From: a virus | Direction: 5' to 3' (one strand) | Length of the DNA stretch: 31,226 nucleotides | IMG/VR virus record: IMGVR_UViG_3300027759_000295 | Coordinates: 1-31,226 of that record | Part shown: piece after piece, positions 17,685 to 24,381 of the stretch | Layout of the letters: the number at the start of each line of letters is the position of its first letter | Numbering within the stretch: the first letter of the stretch is position 1 | Program-made: the position numbers and the translations under genes | Notes under the pieces: model-generated | Databases searched by the model: none | What the model was told of the DNA's origin: nothing | The model's input: the letters and a program-made list of their open reading frames with translations, nothing else

Positions 17685-18188
17685 CTAAAAGTTAAATGAC
17701 ATCTTTTGCTTGATAATGTCGGGATAGGCGTTTTTCTCTCGCCTTTCCGACTTTACGTACACGATATGGTAGTGGTCGGTGCACCACGACCGGTGCTCTT
17801 TTCCAGAGGGTCTGGCACAAAACAGCCCCGGCGAAACCACCCACCTGCACTCCCTGTCCTTAATATTCAGTATGTTTCGCGGACCCCTGTGATTGGGGTC
17901 TTTTGGCAACACGGGCTCGGGCTTACCGGGGGTCGGCCCCGTTTTTAGCATTGAGCTAGTCTTTCCGAATCTGGGTACAATAGAATCGGGAATCACTACC
18001 CTGTTGGGGGTAGCGGGTTTGGGCGCAATAACCACATCCCTCGACACCAATCCGGCCTTTTTGGCACGGTGCACGATCCCCATGACTTGGGACCGCGTGA
18101 ACGTCATCTCTTTCGAGATGGTCCCGGACGAGTACCCATTGTTCCACATTTGGATGACTACGGCCTTGGTGTCCTCGTCAGATTTCAT
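17685..18188 (-). CDS. gcrA: GcrA-family cell-cycle transcription regulator homologue
   Basis: 167 residues. The N-terminus (about 5-50) is a helix-turn-helix with the GcrA pattern: DTKAVVIQMWNNGYSSGTIS, then TRSQVMGIVHRAKKAGLVSR. A proline-rich linker follows (about 55-100). The C-terminus has the GcrA sigma70-contact-type signature ECRWVV...FCARP...SWCTDH, with C114, C124, C136 and H139. In Caulobacter, GcrA binds RNA polymerase sigma70 and activates promoters with N6-methylated GANTC sites. Here it probably redirects host or phage transcription. RBS GGGGGGCAA precedes ATG 18188, which overlaps the upstream gene by 11 nt. Its presence points to an alphaproteobacterial host. Confidence 0.85.
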   Translation of the reverse strand: MKSDEDTKAVVIQMWNNGYSSGTISKEMTFTRSQVMGIVHRAKKAGLVSRDVVIAPKPATPNRVVIPDSIVPRFGKTSSMLKTGPTPGKPEPVLPKDPNHRGPRNILNIKDRECRWVVSPGLFCARPSGKEHRSWCTDHYHIVYVKSERREKNAYPDIIKQKMSFNF

Positions 18189-18534
18189 TTGCGTTGCCCC
18201 CCGTCTGGTATTGTGCGGACGCGATGTCGCGAACGGCTTGCTGAAGTTCAGTTAGGTTCGTGCGGTTGTCTATTGCCATGCGACCCGCGAGAGCAGCATA
18301 ACCGCATTGATCCACATAGTGGTCCGTAACATTGGGGTTGCCGATCTTGGAACGGCTCATTTTGAGCAGCGCCATCAACTGGCATACGTCCGTCGGCGAA
18401 ATGTTAATGCTCAAGTAAGATGACCACAGGTTCGCGCAATGCGAAAATTGCTCTTCAGCGGATCCGTGCGTACTGTTGCGCTCCGCAGTTACGCGAATAG
18501 CTTCGTTCAGGATATGTGCGTTGGTCGTTGTCAT
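18178..18534 (-). CDS. DUF6378-like phage protein
   Basis: 118 residues from ATG 18534 (MTTTNAHILNEA); the frame is open further upstream but the start coincides with the previous stop (ATGA overlap). The helical pattern RVTAERNSTHGSAEEQFSHC, ANLWSSYLSINISPTDVCQL, MALLKMSRSK, then DHYVDQCGYAALAGRMA matches a group of phage proteins I know as DUF6378, whose function is unknown. The spacing of His, Glu and Asp residues resembles all-alpha NTP-pyrophosphohydrolases (MazG-like), so a nucleotide-pool role beside the Z genes is conceivable but unproven. Confidence 0.6.
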   Translation of the reverse strand: MTTTNAHILNEAIRVTAERNSTHGSAEEQFSHCANLWSSYLSINISPTDVCQLMALLKMSRSKIGNPNVTDHYVDQCGYAALAGRMAIDNRTNLTELQQAVRDIASAQYQTGGNANEI

Positions 18535-18716
18535 TTCTTTACCCTTTTCGACCTGTATAGTGTGTTGGCCCGAACCGTTACGTGGCCCTCGCTTCTTCGC
18601 CATTTTTCTGCGGTCTTTCTCATTTGCTCGATTTTGCCGATCGGGACCCATACGGCGACGAGCTTAAACCCTCGCTCCTTTTGAGTTTCTACGTATCTTT
18701 TCATTCGTTCAGACAT
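18531..18716 (-). CDS. Small basic protein, possible DNA-binding or antitoxin-like
   Basis: 61 residues from ATG 18716 (MSERMKRYVETQKERGF), with RBS GGAGAAG six nucleotides upstream. The first 22 codons' region overlaps the helicase gene's end by 8 nt. The sequence RYVETQKERGFKLVAVWVPI resembles the MazE-like/CopG-like small proteins with a Y-x-x-x-x-x-x-G-x-x-x-V-x-V-W-V-P core, followed by a basic helical tail (KWRR, RSKRVKK). No toxin partner is evident next to it. It is coupled to the DUF6378-like gene (ATGA). Function uncertain. Confidence 0.45.
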   Translation of the reverse strand: MSERMKRYVETQKERGFKLVAVWVPIGKIEQMRKTAEKWRRSEGHVTVRANTLYRSKRVKK

Positions 18717-20070
18717 TACTCTTCTCCATAACGGTCTTGACCAAGTCACTCTTGCTCTGGAGAGCTTTGATGATTTTGGATTCTAGCGGACTGCCCGCCA
18801 TATCGTAGTAAATGACTTGGTCGGCGTTTTGCCCGTGGCGGTGGTTGCGGTCTTCGGCTTGTGTGCGGTCGATAAGGCTGTAAGTGTTCTCGACGAAGAT
18901 CGTGGTGGAGCATGGCTGATTGGCGGTGCCAAGCAAAGTCAGTCCTTCTTTCGCCGTTGACGTCTGCGCAACGAGCACCCGGCGGTCGTCGTCGGAGTTA
19001 AACGCCCGCACGATCTCCCGCACGTCGTTGGGCTTCATACCGCCACGAATGACCAGCGGGTTAAAGTCTTTGAGCGATTTTTCCAACGTGTTAACAGTGT
19101 GCTGGTAGTGGGCGAACACAATGGCTTTTCCCATAATGTCTTCCATGGCGTCCACGACTGCACTGATCTTGGGATTTTTACCCTCGCAGAAATCGATCAC
19201 TGCACCCTTGTCGTCGATCATGAACCCGGATGTCACTTGCTGCATCTTCATCAGTGCGGTGATTACCATCTGAGCGGTCACCTCCTGCCCCTCGTCCATC
19301 GCAAGGAATCGATCTTTGTAAATCTGGTTATACGCCAGCTTTTGCTTAGCATTCAGCTCGTAACCAAGGACTTGGTACACCTTGGGCGGCAGCGACGACA
19401 TCCACTGCTTCTTTTTGGCTCTAAATGAGCAGCACTCCAGCAGATCCCGTAGTTCGTCTTCTCTTTGCGTCCCAATGATCTGCTTGCCCATCCACCCGCC
19501 CATGACACCGTAGCGGTTGCGAAACGTGTACGGCGATCGGTGCGAACCGTGCTTGTTAATGGCCCGCAATTGCGACCACAGGTCGACCACGTTGTTGGCG
19601 AGTGGCGTTCCCGTCATCACCCGTTTGACCGTGGCAAGGTCGAACAGGAAAACGATGGCCTTCGATGTCTTGGCTTTGAAGTTCTTAATACGATGGCTCT
19701 CGTCGCATACGCCGTAAAAGTTACGCTTCTTTAACGCGCCATAGATGGTGTCGAATGCGGTCGATATGACCTTCTCGTAATTGACCACCCACATTCCCAC
19801 TTTCGGCGGCGGCTCGGGGTATATGGACACCTCGTATTCGAAGCCCATTTTCTCAGCCTCGGCCTTCCAATTGGCCCGCAGGTTATTGGGGCAAATCACG
19901 AAAAGAAGGTCAACGACACCCTTCTTCTCCATGTTCGTGAACTCCGCCATCACCGTGCCGGTCTTGCCCATGCCGGGGTCCATGAAAAACGCGTAACCAA
20001 CGCTCTCGTCGGCCTTTTTAAGCGCTTCTGCCTGAACCGGCAGTGGAGACATCTTAAACGGCCAGCTCAT
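18709..20070 (-). CDS. SNF2/DEAH-type helicase
   Basis: 453 residues from ATG 20070; the frame is longer upstream but this ATG has RBS GGAGG and overlaps the previous stop (ATGA). Motifs in order: Q-rich start, Walker A DPGMGKTGT (about 31-39), motif Ia CPNNLRANWKAE, motif II CDESHRIKN (D123, E124; DESH instead of DEAH), motif III TGTPLANN (153-160), then C-terminal KAIVFAHYQHTVNTLE, STAKEGLTLL and RTQAEDRNHRHGQ (about 402-414). This is the two-lobed SNF2 set. It would translocate on DNA using ATP in phage replication or recombination. There is no zinc finger or nuclease extension. It is directly downstream of datZ. Confidence 0.88.
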   Translation of the reverse strand: MSWPFKMSPLPVQAEALKKADESVGYAFFMDPGMGKTGTVMAEFTNMEKKGVVDLLFVICPNNLRANWKAEAEKMGFEYEVSIYPEPPPKVGMWVVNYEKVISTAFDTIYGALKKRNFYGVCDESHRIKNFKAKTSKAIVFLFDLATVKRVMTGTPLANNVVDLWSQLRAINKHGSHRSPYTFRNRYGVMGGWMGKQIIGTQREDELRDLLECCSFRAKKKQWMSSLPPKVYQVLGYELNAKQKLAYNQIYKDRFLAMDEGQEVTAQMVITALMKMQQVTSGFMIDDKGAVIDFCEGKNPKISAVVDAMEDIMGKAIVFAHYQHTVNTLEKSLKDFNPLVIRGGMKPNDVREIVRAFNSDDDRRVLVAQTSTAKEGLTLLGTANQPCSTTIFVENTYSLIDRTQAEDRNHRHGQNADQVIYYDMAGSPLESKIIKALQSKSDLVKTVMEKSNV

Positions 20071-20654
20071 ATGGTGTCCTCCAACAGTATTGGCAACGCC
20101 GCTTGGTCCGTGCAAAAATACGAGAAGTGGGTGGCCCACACATCTTCCAGCATGGCGGCGTTCGCCGGTAGCTTTTGCCAACGGGACTTGAGCCTCTTCT
20201 TGGCTTCGTCGCGAACGATGTTGGCCCAAGTGTTACCCGACAGCAGCTCCTCCACCAGATAGCTGACCTCTTCAATAGCGTCGGCCACCGACACGATCGC
20301 CTTGACGTCGTGAGGGGCCGACGAGATGGCATTGACGACATCCAAGCCATATTTATCGGTCATCACCTTGTCGATGCGCTCCTTGGCCCGCTCCTTGTCC
20401 CACGCGACACGCTTTATAGGGCCGGGGATGTCGCCCGTGACCGTCTCGTCGGCGTCGTGGTAGAGAGCGTATCGCATCAGCTCCGCGTAATCGCCTTGCC
20501 AGCCGATCAGGCGGGCAACTTGGTCCGCGTAAAGCGTCACGTAGTAAGAGTGTTCGGCCAGATTCTGCTGGCGGTTCCGGCGCAGGATCACCCAGCGCGG
20601 GACATGTGCCATATCGCGCCAAGATGGTGCAAAGGGTTTATTCGGACTGCGCAT
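20067..20654 (-). CDS. datZ: DatZ-like HD-domain dATP triphosphohydrolase
   Basis: 195 residues from ATG 20654 (MRSPNKPFAPSW, RBS GGGGAGG). HD-domain residues are plain: QNLAEHSYYV (H35), ALYHDADETVTGDIPGPIK (H66-D67, E70), and a later Asp in VSVADAIEE. Relatives are YfbR nucleotidases and DatZ, the enzyme of Z-genome phages that breaks down dATP so that A cannot enter phage DNA. PRWVILRR places W21 and I23 where, from memory, the S-2L DatZ structure has the residues packing on adenine. Next to MazZ- and PurZ-like genes the DatZ role is much more likely than a general nucleotidase. It overlaps the mazZ-like gene by 17 nt and the helicase by 4 nt. Confidence 0.83.
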   Translation of the reverse strand: MRSPNKPFAPSWRDMAHVPRWVILRRNRQQNLAEHSYYVTLYADQVARLIGWQGDYAELMRYALYHDADETVTGDIPGPIKRVAWDKERAKERIDKVMTDKYGLDVVNAISSAPHDVKAIVSVADAIEEVSYLVEELLSGNTWANIVRDEAKKRLKSRWQKLPANAAMLEDVWATHFSYFCTDQAALPILLEDTI

Positions 20655-20928
20655 GCTCTTTGCCTCCCCTAGCAACGAGGCCAGATCGATCGTCTCCACC
20701 GGAGGCCAAGATGTCGTAGATGAACATGCAGAAGTTTGCAACGTCGACGCATTCATTCATCACCTCATCTGTCGGCTCGTACTTAAGCGAGATTTCGAGT
20801 TCCCGCACTTCAGCTTGCAGCTTTTCGCGCAGGTACTCCAGCGGCAGGTGTCGCCACCCGCCGTATCCGTCTCGCTTTTGAAGCTTGCGCTCCATGGATT
20901 CGGCGAAAGATCTGACCTCGCCACGCAT
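20638..20928 (-). CDS. mazZ: MazZ-like (d)GTP/dATP pyrophosphohydrolase
   Basis: 96 residues. It is an all-alpha NTP-pyrophosphohydrolase of the MazG superfamily. The metal-binding motif ExxE...ExxD is visible: AEVRELE (E40, E43) and NECVDVANF (E59, D62), with the family segment DGYGGWRHLPLEYLREKL before it. In Z-genome phages MazZ turns (d)GTP into (d)GMP, the substrate of PurZ. The gene lies directly behind the purZ-like gene with a TAATG stop-start overlap, and before the datZ-like gene. Standing alone, the sequence could be any dATP/dGTP pyrophosphohydrolase; context makes MazZ likely. Length is close to that of known short forms. Confidence 0.8.
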   Translation of the reverse strand: MRGEVRSFAESMERKLQKRDGYGGWRHLPLEYLREKLQAEVRELEISLKYEPTDEVMNECVDVANFCMFIYDILASGGDDRSGLVARGGKEHAQSE

Positions 20929-22028
20929 TAACGGATCGCCTTGTTAAGCTTCTCGCGGGCGTCGTTAACGCTCATGACATCGGTGGTGCAGGGGCCAAAC
21001 GAGCACAGCACTTCAGGAGAGGTCCAGCTCCACTTGTGAACGTTGTCCATCTTAACGAGGATCTCGTCCAGATCGTAGCCACTCAACAGGTAATCGCAGA
21101 ACCCCAGATGCACGATGTTGGGGCGAAGACGCGATATCGAATCGCGATACTGCATCGACGAGAAGTTAAATATGCGACGGATGCGCTTCGTTACCGTGGT
21201 ACGTTCGGGTTCAATGTTCGGGAAGTCAAGCCACGAAAGCTCCTTCTGGTCGGGGTAAACGCCACCCGAGAACCCGATCGTCTTGCCATCGTCGTCCACG
21301 ATGTTACCAACGCGGATAGGGAAGGTGCGGGCCGTCATCAACGTCTTGTACAAGTAGGACGGGTGAATACCCGCGTCCGACAGCGACTGGCTGACCGACA
21401 CTTCACGTGATGTGCAGTGCGGGTGAAAACCGTTATTGACCGACAGGCCCATGCCCTGTGGCGTTTCCACCACAACAGCGAACCCCATCATCATGGCTTC
21501 GTTAAGCTCCATGGCATGAACGCGCAAACCCATCGCGTTAAGCTCGACCGCCATGTCCTTCGCAGTGACGCCTTCGCGCATGATCTTGCGGGCAAGAGCG
21601 CGACCAACACCCTTTTGTGTCGACGCAATCTGCGTGGCACCCGACGTCTTGGACTTTTCGTAGTCCTTGTCTTCCTGAGTGATTACTGCCGCATTGGGGT
21701 GAATCACTACCCGGATGGGTTCAACGCCCATGTCGCGCAATTCGTCGCGCAACACGTCAATGTCGATAATCGCACCAGCATTCAGATAAATGCTAGTTTC
21801 GGGGCGCATGACCGCCATGGTAGGCAGGTGGAAAGTGATGAACTTGCGGCCATCCGGCAAAACGGTAGTGTGGCCCGCATTAGGGGCGGCGTTCGTCGTG
21901 CAGATAACTGTCCGCCAGTTGACTTCGGCGCGCTCGCACTGGTAAGCGGCAGCGAGACCCTTGCCCGTGCTACCAAATTGTCCGTCGATCACGACCGACG
22001 CACTGCCGTGTTTGATGAAGTTAGACAT
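20928..22028 (-). CDS. purZ: PurZ-like N6-succino-2-amino-2'-deoxyadenylate synthetase
   Basis: 366 residues, adenylosuccinate synthetase fold. The P-loop region reads VVIDGQFGSTGKG (14-24): GSTGKG replaces GDEGKG, so the PurA catalytic Asp position is Ser20, a change known for PurZ enzymes. Other family parts are TTNAAPNAGHTTV (H53), TQIASTQKGVGRALARKIMR and DAGIHPSYLYKTLMTARTFP, and the length is short compared with about 430 for bacterial PurA. It should couple dGMP and aspartate with ATP hydrolysis to make the precursor of diaminopurine deoxynucleotide; host PurB and kinases finish the route. RBS AAGGAATT precedes ATG 22028; the stop overlaps mazZ. Confidence 0.9.
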   Translation of the reverse strand: MSNFIKHGSASVVIDGQFGSTGKGLAAAYQCERAEVNWRTVICTTNAAPNAGHTTVLPDGRKFITFHLPTMAVMRPETSIYLNAGAIIDIDVLRDELRDMGVEPIRVVIHPNAAVITQEDKDYEKSKTSGATQIASTQKGVGRALARKIMREGVTAKDMAVELNAMGLRVHAMELNEAMMMGFAVVVETPQGMGLSVNNGFHPHCTSREVSVSQSLSDAGIHPSYLYKTLMTARTFPIRVGNIVDDDGKTIGFSGGVYPDQKELSWLDFPNIEPERTTVTKRIRRIFNFSSMQYRDSISRLRPNIVHLGFCDYLLSGYDLDEILVKMDNVHKWSWTSPEVLCSFGPCTTDVMSVNDAREKLNKAIR

Positions 22029-22029
22029 C

Positions 22030-22443
22030 TTAATTCCTTACGGGGTTGTTGAGAAAGTCTTCTATCTGCCACCCAATGCCACGCTTCCTGTGGGGCAGTC
22101 TGTCTAGTCTGCACATCACTCGGGTGGCTTCAGGCACTGTGCGCAGCATGCACATCTCTTTTTCGTCTTCGATTGCGACCCAGACCTCTACACGGAGACC
22201 AGACTCTTCCATCACTTTCATGGTCTGGCGTTGCAGCGCCGTGGTGTTTACTTTGACCATGCCGTCTATGCCCATCTCTCCTCTCTTCACTTCGACAAGG
22301 ATCACGTCGTACCCCGGAACCTTGATAATGAGGTCCGGTATACCACTCATGAAATGGTGGGACATCTTCATGGCGAAGACGTCCGTACGCAGCTTTCGCG
22401 CGTCGTCCATTATCTGATTTTGTATTTTAAGCTCGCTTGTCAT
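22030..22443 (-). CDS. VRR-NUC-type nuclease
   Basis: 137 residues from ATG 22443 (MTSELKIQNQIM); an in-frame TTG at 22455 is an alternative start. The PD-(D/E)XK nuclease core of VRR-NUC proteins is visible: SHHFMSGIPDLIIKVPG (PD) and DVILVEVKRGEMG (ExK), followed by QRQTMKVMEESG, the family's helix with conserved Q. It would cut branched or single-strand DNA during replication or recombination. The C-terminal 40 residues are basic. It lies between the polymerase and the purZ-like gene, 1 nt before the latter. Small VRR-NUC genes are common in phage replication blocks. Confidence 0.8.
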   Translation of the reverse strand: MTSELKIQNQIMDDARKLRTDVFAMKMSHHFMSGIPDLIIKVPGYDVILVEVKRGEMGIDGMVKVNTTALQRQTMKVMEESGLRVEVWVAIEDEKEMCMLRTVPEATRVMCRLDRLPHRKRGIGWQIEDFLNNPVRN

Positions 22444-22463
22444 CTGCGCATCCAATCATGTCG

Positions 22464-22478
22464 TTGACTAACTGTCAA
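22464..22478. promoter_or_regulatory. Inverted repeat and possible promoter between the polymerase and nuclease genes
   Basis: TTGAC-taact-GTCAA is a 5-bp inverted repeat in the 44-nt gap. On the - strand TATAGT (22492-22487) lies just upstream and TTGACA (22478-22473) overlaps the repeat. TTGACA has only a weak partner (TTGGAT) 17 nt further on, and TATAGT has no good -35. A promoter for the nuclease-purZ-mazZ-datZ group is possible, but elements do not line up well. Confidence 0.3.
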
Positions 22479-22487
22479 GGTATGACA

Positions 22488-24272
22488 CTATATCATGCCC
22501 TTTGCGGCCATGATCTTCTTCCACGAGTCTTCGCCGTAGGACGCCCATCCCCAGTCGGGACCCGAATCTTCCTCGATCTCGATTGGTACGCGGATCTCCG
22601 GGAAATCGCACATGATTTCCAGAGCATCACGATAAGCGCGCTCGCGATCGGGCGTGTACTGGATGTCCAAGCTGTCGTGAACGTTGTTGAGCATGTCGAT
22701 GCCACCCACCGACCGGCACATCTCGTCGATGCGAACCATGGACACCTTGATCATATCCGCATTCGAACACTGCAGCAGCCGATTGACCGCCTTGTATTCG
22801 AACCCGGGCGCTTGGAGACGAGAGCGTCGTCCAAGAATGGACCGCACGAACCCCCGGACTTTGAGGACGTTTGCGGCTTCTGCCTGAAGCACCTTGATTT
22901 CCGGCATGGACTTGAAGTATTGGTTCACGATCGCCATGGCTTCGTCCATCGGCTTGCCCAGCATCGACGCTGCCTTCTTCGCCCCCGCACCGGTCAGCAG
23001 CGCTTGGTTAAGGCGCTTGCCCGATTGGCGGTCAATGTTCGCCGCTAACGCGACGGCGGTGTGGGCGTCGACGGATGGCTGCTTGGTGTATCCATCCACG
23101 AGGACCTTGCACCCACTATAGTGGGCGAGGAGACGGGGTTCGCACTGGCTGTAGTCCGCCGACCCCCATATCATGCCCTCGTCGGGCAAGAAAATGGATC
23201 TAAAGAGCACACCGACGTCCTCGTCGCGCTTGGGCACCTGCTGCAAGTTGGGATTGGAAGACGATAGTCTCCCGGTTACCGTGCCGAACTCGTCGCCACG
23301 AAGCTGGTTAAACGATGCGTGTACGCGTCCCTTGTATAGGTGCCGGTCGATCATTGGGTCAATGAACGCTTCGAGCATACGCTTGGCTTTGCGCACAGTG
23401 ATCACCTTGCGGCCAATCTCCGTGGTGCGCAGATATTCTTCCGGAAAAGATGGCTTTCCAGTCGGGGTCAGGGGCCACCCACTTTCGCCGTGCTTTTCGT
23501 GAAGCTTGAAGATCTGGAGGGGCGAATTAACATTGATCTCTTCGCCCAGCGTCTCTTGGGCCTTGGCCAGCGTCTCGCCCATAACTTCGCGGAGCCTATG
23601 GACGCGATTAACATCGATCTTGATGCCGCGCATGGTCATGCGGTTCAGAACCGGTATGACTTTGCACTCGATCTCGTGCACCTTATTAAGGTCCTGCTCT
23701 TCTATGTGCTTGGTCTGCTCCACCCACAGCTGCCAAGTGGTGGTGCCATCACCGACGGCGTATTCGACCGCAACAGGGTCGTTCGCTGGGAGACGCCAAT
23801 ACTCGCCCATGTAGTTGCGGCCAAAGCTCTCTTGGAAGAACTCCTCGATATGGGCCTTGATTTCCGTAGCCTTCTTGGACTGGACACCGGCTTCGTCGGC
23901 GCAGCTTTCGAGCGAAAATGACCGGCGAAATTCGTCGAGCAAAGCGGCGTTGATCATAGTGTCTTCGAACGAACCGTTCAGCTCGATGCCTTCGGCGTGA
24001 AGGAATGCTAGATCGAATGCCAGATTATGGCCAATCCAGTGGCGCGGCTTGTCTTGGTGGGACAGAACCATTTCGCGAACGCGATCGGCGTCGTAATTGG
24101 GGCCAGATGCATGCCGCACTGGTAAATAAAACGTGTCACCGGCAAGCGGACCAAATGTGAACACGTACCCCACAATGCGGTTCTTCTTCCAATCGAGCCC
24201 GTTCGTCTCGACGTCCACTACCACAATGGCTGCTTTGGATATACGGGTGGACACAATATCAATCAACGACAT
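22488..24272 (-). CDS. dpoZ: Family A DNA polymerase with 3'-5' exonuclease (DpoZ type)
   Basis: 594 residues. Exonuclease: ExoI VVVDVETNGL (D20, E22), ExoII GHNLAFDLAFL (N83, D87), ExoIII YAVGDGTTTW (Y171, D175). Polymerase: RLSSSNPNLQQVPKR (thumb/palm), motif A ADYSQCEPRLL (D373), motif B RQSGKRLNQALLTGAG (R415, K419), motif C NNVHDSLDIQ (H532, D533). There is no 5'-nuclease domain, as in phage enzymes. Deviations from the Pol I norm are Q423 for the Phe and T427 for the Tyr of the O-helix, and Ser after D533 instead of Glu. In Z-genome phages such a polymerase, mainly by its exonuclease, favours Z over A. The neighbouring purZ-like genes support the DpoZ name. Confidence 0.87.
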   Translation of the reverse strand: MSLIDIVSTRISKAAIVVVDVETNGLDWKKNRIVGYVFTFGPLAGDTFYLPVRHASGPNYDADRVREMVLSHQDKPRHWIGHNLAFDLAFLHAEGIELNGSFEDTMINAALLDEFRRSFSLESCADEAGVQSKKATEIKAHIEEFFQESFGRNYMGEYWRLPANDPVAVEYAVGDGTTTWQLWVEQTKHIEEQDLNKVHEIECKVIPVLNRMTMRGIKIDVNRVHRLREVMGETLAKAQETLGEEINVNSPLQIFKLHEKHGESGWPLTPTGKPSFPEEYLRTTEIGRKVITVRKAKRMLEAFIDPMIDRHLYKGRVHASFNQLRGDEFGTVTGRLSSSNPNLQQVPKRDEDVGVLFRSIFLPDEGMIWGSADYSQCEPRLLAHYSGCKVLVDGYTKQPSVDAHTAVALAANIDRQSGKRLNQALLTGAGAKKAASMLGKPMDEAMAIVNQYFKSMPEIKVLQAEAANVLKVRGFVRSILGRRSRLQAPGFEYKAVNRLLQCSNADMIKVSMVRIDEMCRSVGGIDMLNNVHDSLDIQYTPDRERAYRDALEIMCDFPEIRVPIEIEEDSGPDWGWASYGEDSWKKIMAAKGMI

Positions 24273-24299
24273 CTCGTGTTCTTTCTGGTTAAGAGAAAA

Positions 24300-24325
24300 C
24301 CCCGGGAGACTCTACGCTCCCGGGG
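24300..24325 (-). terminator. Rho-independent terminator upstream of the polymerase gene
   Basis: CCCCGGGAG (24300-24308) and CTCCCGGGG (24317-24325) form a perfect 9-bp G+C-rich stem with an 8-nt loop. On the - strand the stem is followed by TTTTCTCTT, so it should end transcripts coming from the ssDNA-binding gene. It lies 28 nt before the polymerase ATG, so the polymerase must be reached by read-through or by another start. Confidence 0.75.
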
Positions 24326-24330
24326 TTCGG

Positions 24331-24374
24331 TAGTGGGTAGTCCATCAAAGGCGGAGGTGCCATTCTACCCACTA
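24331..24374. other. Second long hairpin between ssb-like and polymerase genes
   Basis: TAGTGGGTAG (24331-24340) pairs perfectly with CTACCCACTA (24365-24374), a 10-bp stem with a 24-nt loop. It precedes the terminator on the - strand by 5 nt and has no T-run of its own. It could be an attenuator part, an RNA-processing site or an anti-terminator. Confidence 0.55.
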
Positions 24375-24381
24375 TCTAGGC

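Noticed and set aside
17700-18260. + strand frames opposite the GcrA homologue (e.g. 17893-18255)
   Set aside because: The - strand product has a clear family signature and ribosome binding site; the opposite frames have no recognisable features.
20067-20654. General YfbR-type 5'-nucleotidase instead of DatZ
   Set aside because: Sequence alone would allow it, but the location directly behind mazZ and purZ makes DatZ far more likely; kept as a lower-probability alternative.
20928-22028. Ordinary PurA instead of PurZ
   Set aside because: The GSTGKG loop, the shorter chain and direct coupling with mazZ- and datZ-like genes all favour PurZ; phages rarely carry a normal PurA.
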